6,669 bases of DNA from an uncultured Collinsella sp. (lineage in GTDB: Bacteria; Actinomycetota; Coriobacteriia; Coriobacteriales; Coriobacteriaceae). The stretch covers positions 1-6,669 of the forward strand of contig URUW01000102.1 in the NCBI GenBank assembly GCA_900551205.1, given 5' to 3'. The notes under the pieces were generated by a model that was given only the letters and a program-made list of their open reading frames with translations, was not told the origin of the DNA and made no database searches. A program made the position numbers and the translations under genes. Shown one piece after another: positions 4,101 to 6,669 of the stretch. Numbering within the stretch: position 1 is the stretch's first letter; the number at the start of each line of letters is the position of its first letter.

Positions 4101-6669
4101 TGCTGGCTTCGTCCTCTTTACCGTCCTTCTCTTCCTCAGCAAACGCATCGGCGACCATCTGATCAATCGCGTCGTTAAAGGCCTCGTCGACATCATTAAA
4201 CGAGTTATCCATCATATACTCGTGCCACTGCTGCACGGCATTCGAGAACTCCTGCTGGCGCTCCTCGGCCGCGGCGGAATGCTTTTTGGCCGAAGCGTTG
4301 GCGTCAAAACTCAGCATGGTCATAAGCTGAGCATTGGAGATGCGGTAGGTCTGCGGCATAAAGACCTGCTCAAAGTTGCCGCAGTTCACATAGGTCGAGT
4401 CATTCGCTTTGTTAAACTCGTCGAGCAGCTTAAGGTAACCCTCGTCCACATACTCCGCTACATAGCGCACATGGGTGCCCTCGCGCGACTTTTGAGTCAG
4501 AGGAATCGTCACCGTCTTGCCATCCACGCAGTCCACGTACAGGTCGAGCGTGCCGGCAGCCTCTTCGTTTCCCACCTCGAGTGTGATGTCAAAGGTCCAG
4601 TAGGCGTTCTTCTTTTGTGGCAGATGATGGAAGGTCCACAGGCTCTTGCCGGTGTCCTTGCCGTCCTTGACCAGGCTTTGCGTACCGCCACGATACGTCA
4701 CATCAAAGTTCCAGACCGAAGCGCCCGGAACATAGCGCACATAATTGCGAGCCGTCACCTCTGCGGCAGCGGCGGCGACGTCGGTCGAGCCCACGCGCGC
4801 TTCGAGCGTCACACGCTCGGCGGCAAGCGTATCCTGCGGCAGGTCGTATTCAATCTTGGCACGGCCGAGTTTATTGGTCTTGCCAGTGTACTTTGCGGCC
4901 GAGGCGCCCGCGCCCACGGTAAGCTGCACGCTTTTGCCGGGCGCTGCGTATACGTAGGCCACATTGCCCAGTAGGCTGTGAACGTCGGTGCTGTCGACCT
5001 CGATGCGCGATCCGCTAATCTCGAGTGTGGTGCTTCCCAGCGGCAATGTCACCTCGCCCAGCGTAATAAGCGGCGAGATGGCATAGATGCCCGCGGCCTT
5101 AGGCTTAAAGCGCACAAACACATCGGCGCCCGCACTCTTCTTCATATCGAGAACGAGGTTGTCGCCCTCCCAAGTTGTGCCAGCCCACATGGCATCGGAG
5201 CTGGCGCCGGCTTCGCGAGCGCCTGCTGACACATCCTCGACGGCATCCTTGGCCAGCGGAATCTCAATCTTGGCAGCCTGGCTGTCCTTGAGCTCGTAAT
5301 GAATGCGCAGCTCGGTCTCCACGCCAACGACCGCGGACGAATCAGCGATAACCGAGCCCGCCGTCAGCCCACGCTCGGCACGATACGTCTCCACGTCAAA
5401 CGTGGGGACGTCGAGCGTCACGTCGAGCTGTTTGCCGTCCTCAATCTTCACCTGCTTTTGCGCGATATGCTTACCCACGGTCAGCCCTAGGCGGCTAAAC
5501 GTGGAATAGCTCGTCGCTTGGATGTCGTAGCTCGTCTTGTTAAAGGCGACGATGGTGTACGAACCGGCCTTAAGGCGCGGCGTCTCGGCCTTCATGATAG
5601 GCGTGGTGCCATCGTCTTCATAACCCATCAAATAGGTGACGCCGTCGGCGACTAGCTTGCCGTCGGACGCACGGAACACCAGCACGCGGTTGGCTCCCTG
5701 GTAGTCGCCCTTGGTCGTGACCGTCGCCGTGCCCCAAGGCTTCAAGTCGATATCGGCCTTGCCGGCCGAAGGCTTCACCGTCGCCGTCGCCCCACCCAGC
5801 TTGAGGCTGTCTTTGGGCTTGAGCGTTATCTCCAGATCCTGGTCCGCGTCGGCAATGGCCTGCGACACCACGAGTGCTGTGCCTTGGATACGGAAGTCGT
5901 TTTCCTTGTCGCCCTTGGCAGGTTTGAGCGTCTTGCCGCCGCTCTTCACCGTCAGATCGATGTTATCGAGACTATCGAGCTCAATGCGTTCGGTCTTATC
6001 CTGGCCTGCGACCGGTTCGAGATAGGCCACGTTGAGCTCAATCGCGCGCGAGGCCGGAATCTTGGTAAAGTCCTCCGCCTTAATCTCTCCGATATTCCAT
6101 GTGCCCGTCATCTGGTCGCCCGGGCGCGCCAGCACCATGTCATAGTAACCGCTGAGCGAAATGCGCAGGGTGGTTGCTGTCTTGGAGAGAGCGTCCGCTG
6201 TAAAGCTGCCGTCATCGCCAACCGCCAGCGGCGTGGACTGCCCCGCCTGCACGAGTGTGGCCGTCGCGCTCTGGGGAAGTTTGCCCGTCACCTGGGCCGC
6301 CTCGCCCATCCACTCAAACGTGTAGGCAGGCTTCGAGGAATCGACGGAGTCCTTGCGATCGGCCACGGCATCGGCAAGCTTTTTGACCATCGAGGGGTTG
6401 CCAGCCGAATCGGTCGCATAGGCATAGATGGTCTGGCCTTCACTAAAGGGAATCGCATACGTTACGCCATCGATTGTCACGCGCTCATTATAGTCGCCCG
6501 GATATCCCGCCTCACCAAACTGAAGATCGGGGTTCATCACGCGCAGGGCAACGGCATTATGGTTCGTCTCGTTTCCGTATCTCGTGTTCTCAAAAGCTCC
6601 CCACTCTATCATTTCCACGCTTTTGGGTAGCACAATCTCTTTGCCGGCAATCGCAGGATCAAGAGAGGC
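1138..6669 (-). CDS. Giant LAxTG-anchored multidomain surface protein, C-terminal 1843 residues (5' end outside window)
   Basis: The frame is open from the right edge to a TAG stop (complement of 1138-1140). The GTG at 6633 is not a credible start, because the upstream codons continue a recognisable leucine-rich repeat. Residues are counted from the right edge. Residues 1-29 end a BspA-type (LRR_5) repeat, with IVLPKSVEMIEWGAFENT as its signature. Residues about 64-740 are beta-rich, Ig-like or carboxypeptidase-regulatory-like, with no cysteine. Residues about 777-1340 are helix-rich and of unknown function, split by a charged linker (843-892) and carrying a glycine-rich hydrophobic stretch (1237-1262). 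Residues 1343-1437 form a carboxypeptidase-regulatory-like domain (DPAGVVYE, WDAEEYEQDNPLATGADGAY, VTKDGYE, VNIGLV). Residues 1442-1541 resemble an SbsA-type Ig fold (VEVEFTQYM), 1543-1638 a Big_1/invasin Ig fold, and 1644-1739 a chitobiase C-terminal/FN3-associated domain (TIWYTTNDTCPC, YTEPIAL). A Pro/Glu/Lys stalk and a sorting signal follow. It is inferred to be secreted, wall-linked and adhesin-like; its ligand is unknown and no catalytic motif was recognised. Confidence 0.92.
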   Translation of the reverse strand, partial: ASLDPAIAGKEIVLPKSVEMIEWGAFENTRYGNETNHNAVALRVMNPDLQFGEAGYPGDYNERVTIDGVTYAIPFSEGQTIYAYATDSAGNPSMVKKLADAVADRKDSVDSSKPAYTFEWMGEAAQVTGKLPQSATATLVQAGQSTPLAVGDDGSFTADALSKTATTLRISLSGYYDMVLARPGDQMTGTWNIGEIKAEDFTKIPASRAIELNVAYLEPVAGQDKTERIELDSLDNIDLTVKSGGKTLKPAKGDKENDFRIQGTALVVSQAIADADQDLEITLKPKDSLKLGGATATVKPSAGKADIDLKPWGTATVTTKGDYQGANRVLVFRASDGKLVADGVTYLMGYEDDGTTPIMKAETPRLKAGSYTIVAFNKTSYDIQATSYSTFSRLGLTVGKHIAQKQVKIEDGKQLDVTLDVPTFDVETYRAERGLTAGSVIADSSAVVGVETELRIHYELKDSQAAKIEIPLAKDAVEDVSAGAREAGASSDAMWAGTTWEGDNLVLDMKKSAGADVFVRFKPKAAGIYAISPLITLGEVTLPLGSTTLEISGSRIEVDSTDVHSLLGNVAYVYAAPGKSVQLTVGAGASAAKYTGKTNKLGRAKIEYDLPQDTLAAERVTLEARVGSTDVAAAAAEVTARNYVRYVPGASVWNFDVTYRGGTQSLVKDGKDTGKSLWTFHHLPQKKNAYWTFDITLEVGNEEAAGTLDLYVDCVDGKTVTIPLTQKSREGTHVRYVAEYVDEGYLKLLDEFNKANDSTYVNCGNFEQVFMPQTYRISNAQLMTMLSFDANASAKKHSAAAEERQQEFSNAVQQWHEYMMDNSFNDVDEAFNDAIDQMVADAFAEEEKDGKEDEASKEGEAQGGAARKARRAPAASDGEGDDAGNDEAAQFAAELKVAVGGSSALLTKQGDSYGVNVDKMIFEDAYGTGEDWYQELASAQGASAADAAAIKELVDHASRAEFIAQQAEDLVGQSMGIGQLNQYGSWNDATAAALNKCAGIKASEYNGQSTSGFNDLGQALGSSLSYKAADDDTVKGFKVAAPDGDETAYIESEFIENSNNNKNQALLFNSIAMQCDILDNLYDNWNVVHSLNNSTIRGWLMAWKRNGDVSAHMKLIRTIRSLKSYKIECEMFGQVFKTDAWKAAGQAFPAATQGIGIFTGIYGVNDASKNWENVNVRMQKVKGEREGYELQHTRLLAKPEKTEDDWKCIYALRDAMEKARAFEDLLYRQLCHDSTDVAVGSIMTIAGVLTAGSAGTVVGAAYDAASTSVGSERAIKLTNAECAYDVACEQVERACQNRITVNWGELTDAEVYKANKDGLISDEKMQSIFEARYRNVAAKAAPDPAGVVYEGLLSNTVEGATVELWSADDAAGTNAVRWDAEEYEQDNPLATGADGAYNWNTPTGWYQVRVTKDGYEEARSAWLRVPPIQTEVNIGLVSTAAPEVASAHAYTDCVEVEFTQYMDASDDALVALCAQGLGDVTYTWLDKQDDPNGKPLSRVLRIRYADAREAGSTVSFELDGARNYAGKAMARWASGELVVGVRADKLKLNVEQAVTMLEGGDFELVAHVTDKAGKPFAGAKVSVGLESSAICSVDATQAVTGEDGAATFVLHGALPGLTTLTAAVDGTALSKQVDVRVSAEAVRPARPVATIGATTFGAWSPKENYITVPKGTKLELSAEDGTTIWYTTNDTCPCRDEGRVKYTEPIALDSNMYVRIAAQRPGMSYSEYSERLNITITVTDEATPDPEPEPEPKPEPKPTPGGGEQGGGADGSGGTGAPAGGSTSTTTTVTTDKSKGKGKNGKKSGGTELASTGDSAAMTVAALGIAGATVAVAGIAATKRRKR
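1141..1245 (-). other. C-terminal cell-wall sorting signal (LASTG, hydrophobic segment, basic tail)
   Basis: This encodes the last 35 residues of the surface protein: LASTG followed by D, then a hydrophobic stretch of alanine, valine, glycine and isoleucine of about 24 residues, then KRRKR at the very end. That order is the standard sortase substrate layout: cleavage between T and G, retention in the membrane, positive stop. The second position is Ala rather than the common Pro. LAxTG is the motif known for class E sortases of actinobacteria. No sortase gene is in the window. Confidence 0.9.
1390..1440 (-). repeat. Pro/Glu/Lys dipeptide-repeat stalk of the surface protein
   Basis: Seventeen codons alternate proline with D, E, K or T (PDPEPEPEPKPEPKPTP, residues 1744-1760), then give way to a Gly/Ser/Thr-rich stretch before the sorting signal. 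Such extended stalks usually carry wall-anchored proteins across peptidoglycan. On the + strand a 12-bp direct repeat is visible (1397-1408 and 1409-1420, differing only in the last base), so the tract may change length by slippage in whole-codon steps. Confidence 0.85.
2650..4341 (-). other. Helix-rich central region of unknown function in the surface protein
   Basis: Residues 777-1340 differ in character from the beta-rich flanks: many Ala, Glu, Lys, Gln and aromatic residues in helix-like spacing and few glycines or prolines outside defined breaks. Landmarks are an acidic helix pair (about 789-845), a charged low-complexity linker (843-892), a segment rich in Asn and Ser (about 1054-1064), a basic helical stretch (about 1097-1126), a glycine-rich hydrophobic run (1237-1262) and a helix with three cysteines spaced six and seven residues apart (1282, 1288, 1295). 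I recognise no family here. It is placed like a functional insert presented on an Ig-fold stalk, but that is inference. Confidence 0.6.
3994..4143 (-). other. Charged low-complexity linker in the surface protein
   Basis: Residues 843-892 run from a strongly acidic block (FAEEEKDGKEDEASKEGEAQ) through a short basic block (ARKARRAP) to a second acidic block with EGDDAGNDE. It has almost no bulky hydrophobic residues and is probably disordered, joining two helical parts. The isolated basic block with R-K-A-R-R is a possible protease-sensitive point, which is inference only. Confidence 0.7.

Noticed and set aside
3724..4974. 416-codon open frame on the + strand
   Set aside because: It is another antisense shadow of the surface-protein gene. 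It has no recognisable motif or ribosome binding site, and its composition resembles the other shadow rather than a real protein.
6631..6633. GTG as the start of the surface-protein gene
   Set aside because: The upstream in-frame codons belong to the same leucine-rich repeat, there is no ribosome binding site, and a signal peptide would be expected after a true start.

Overview
The window is GC-rich and looks like the genome of a gut actinobacterium of the Coriobacteriia, most likely Collinsella or a close relative. This is inferred from composition, codon use, an LAxTG-type cell-wall sorting signal on a very large mosaic surface protein, and hairpin-forming intergenic repeats. No 16S rRNA or other taxonomic marker is present, so the assignment is tentative.

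Layout: two genes face each other. On the + strand, bases 1-731 hold the C-terminal half of an NADPH-dependent glutamate synthase-type flavoprotein (GltA family); its start lies off the left edge. A strong intrinsic terminator follows at 760-797. On the - strand, bases 6669-1138 hold one uninterrupted reading frame of 1843 visible codons. It is the C-terminal part of a giant secreted, sortase-anchored surface protein, and its start lies off the right edge. No other gene is supported. The other long open frames, on the + strand opposite this gene, look like GC-driven shadows.

The 406-base convergent gap (732-1137) is the most structured non-coding part. After the terminator come a 45-bp imperfect palindrome (810-854) with a GGGGACAGGCACC core, then three 55-57 bp palindromes (885-1101). 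The latter can equally be read as six copies of a 15-bp motif (consensus TCTNNATCTGTAACA) in alternating orientation, with starts spaced 40, 40, 40, 41 and 40 bp. The last palindrome has perfect 18-bp arms. No T-tract terminator is visible for the surface-protein gene, so its transcript probably runs into this array.

The surface protein reads, in order: the end of a BspA-type leucine-rich repeat; about 700 residues of cysteine-free beta-rich segments; a long helix-rich region of unknown function, interrupted by a charged linker and containing a glycine-rich hydrophobic stretch; a carboxypeptidase-regulatory-like domain; two Ig-like domains; a chitobiase C-terminal/FN3-associated-like domain; a Pro/Glu/Lys wall-spanning stalk; and a sorting signal with LASTG, a hydrophobic segment and a basic tail. 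The two genes have no evident functional link: one is central nitrogen/redox metabolism, the other a cell-envelope adhesin-like protein.
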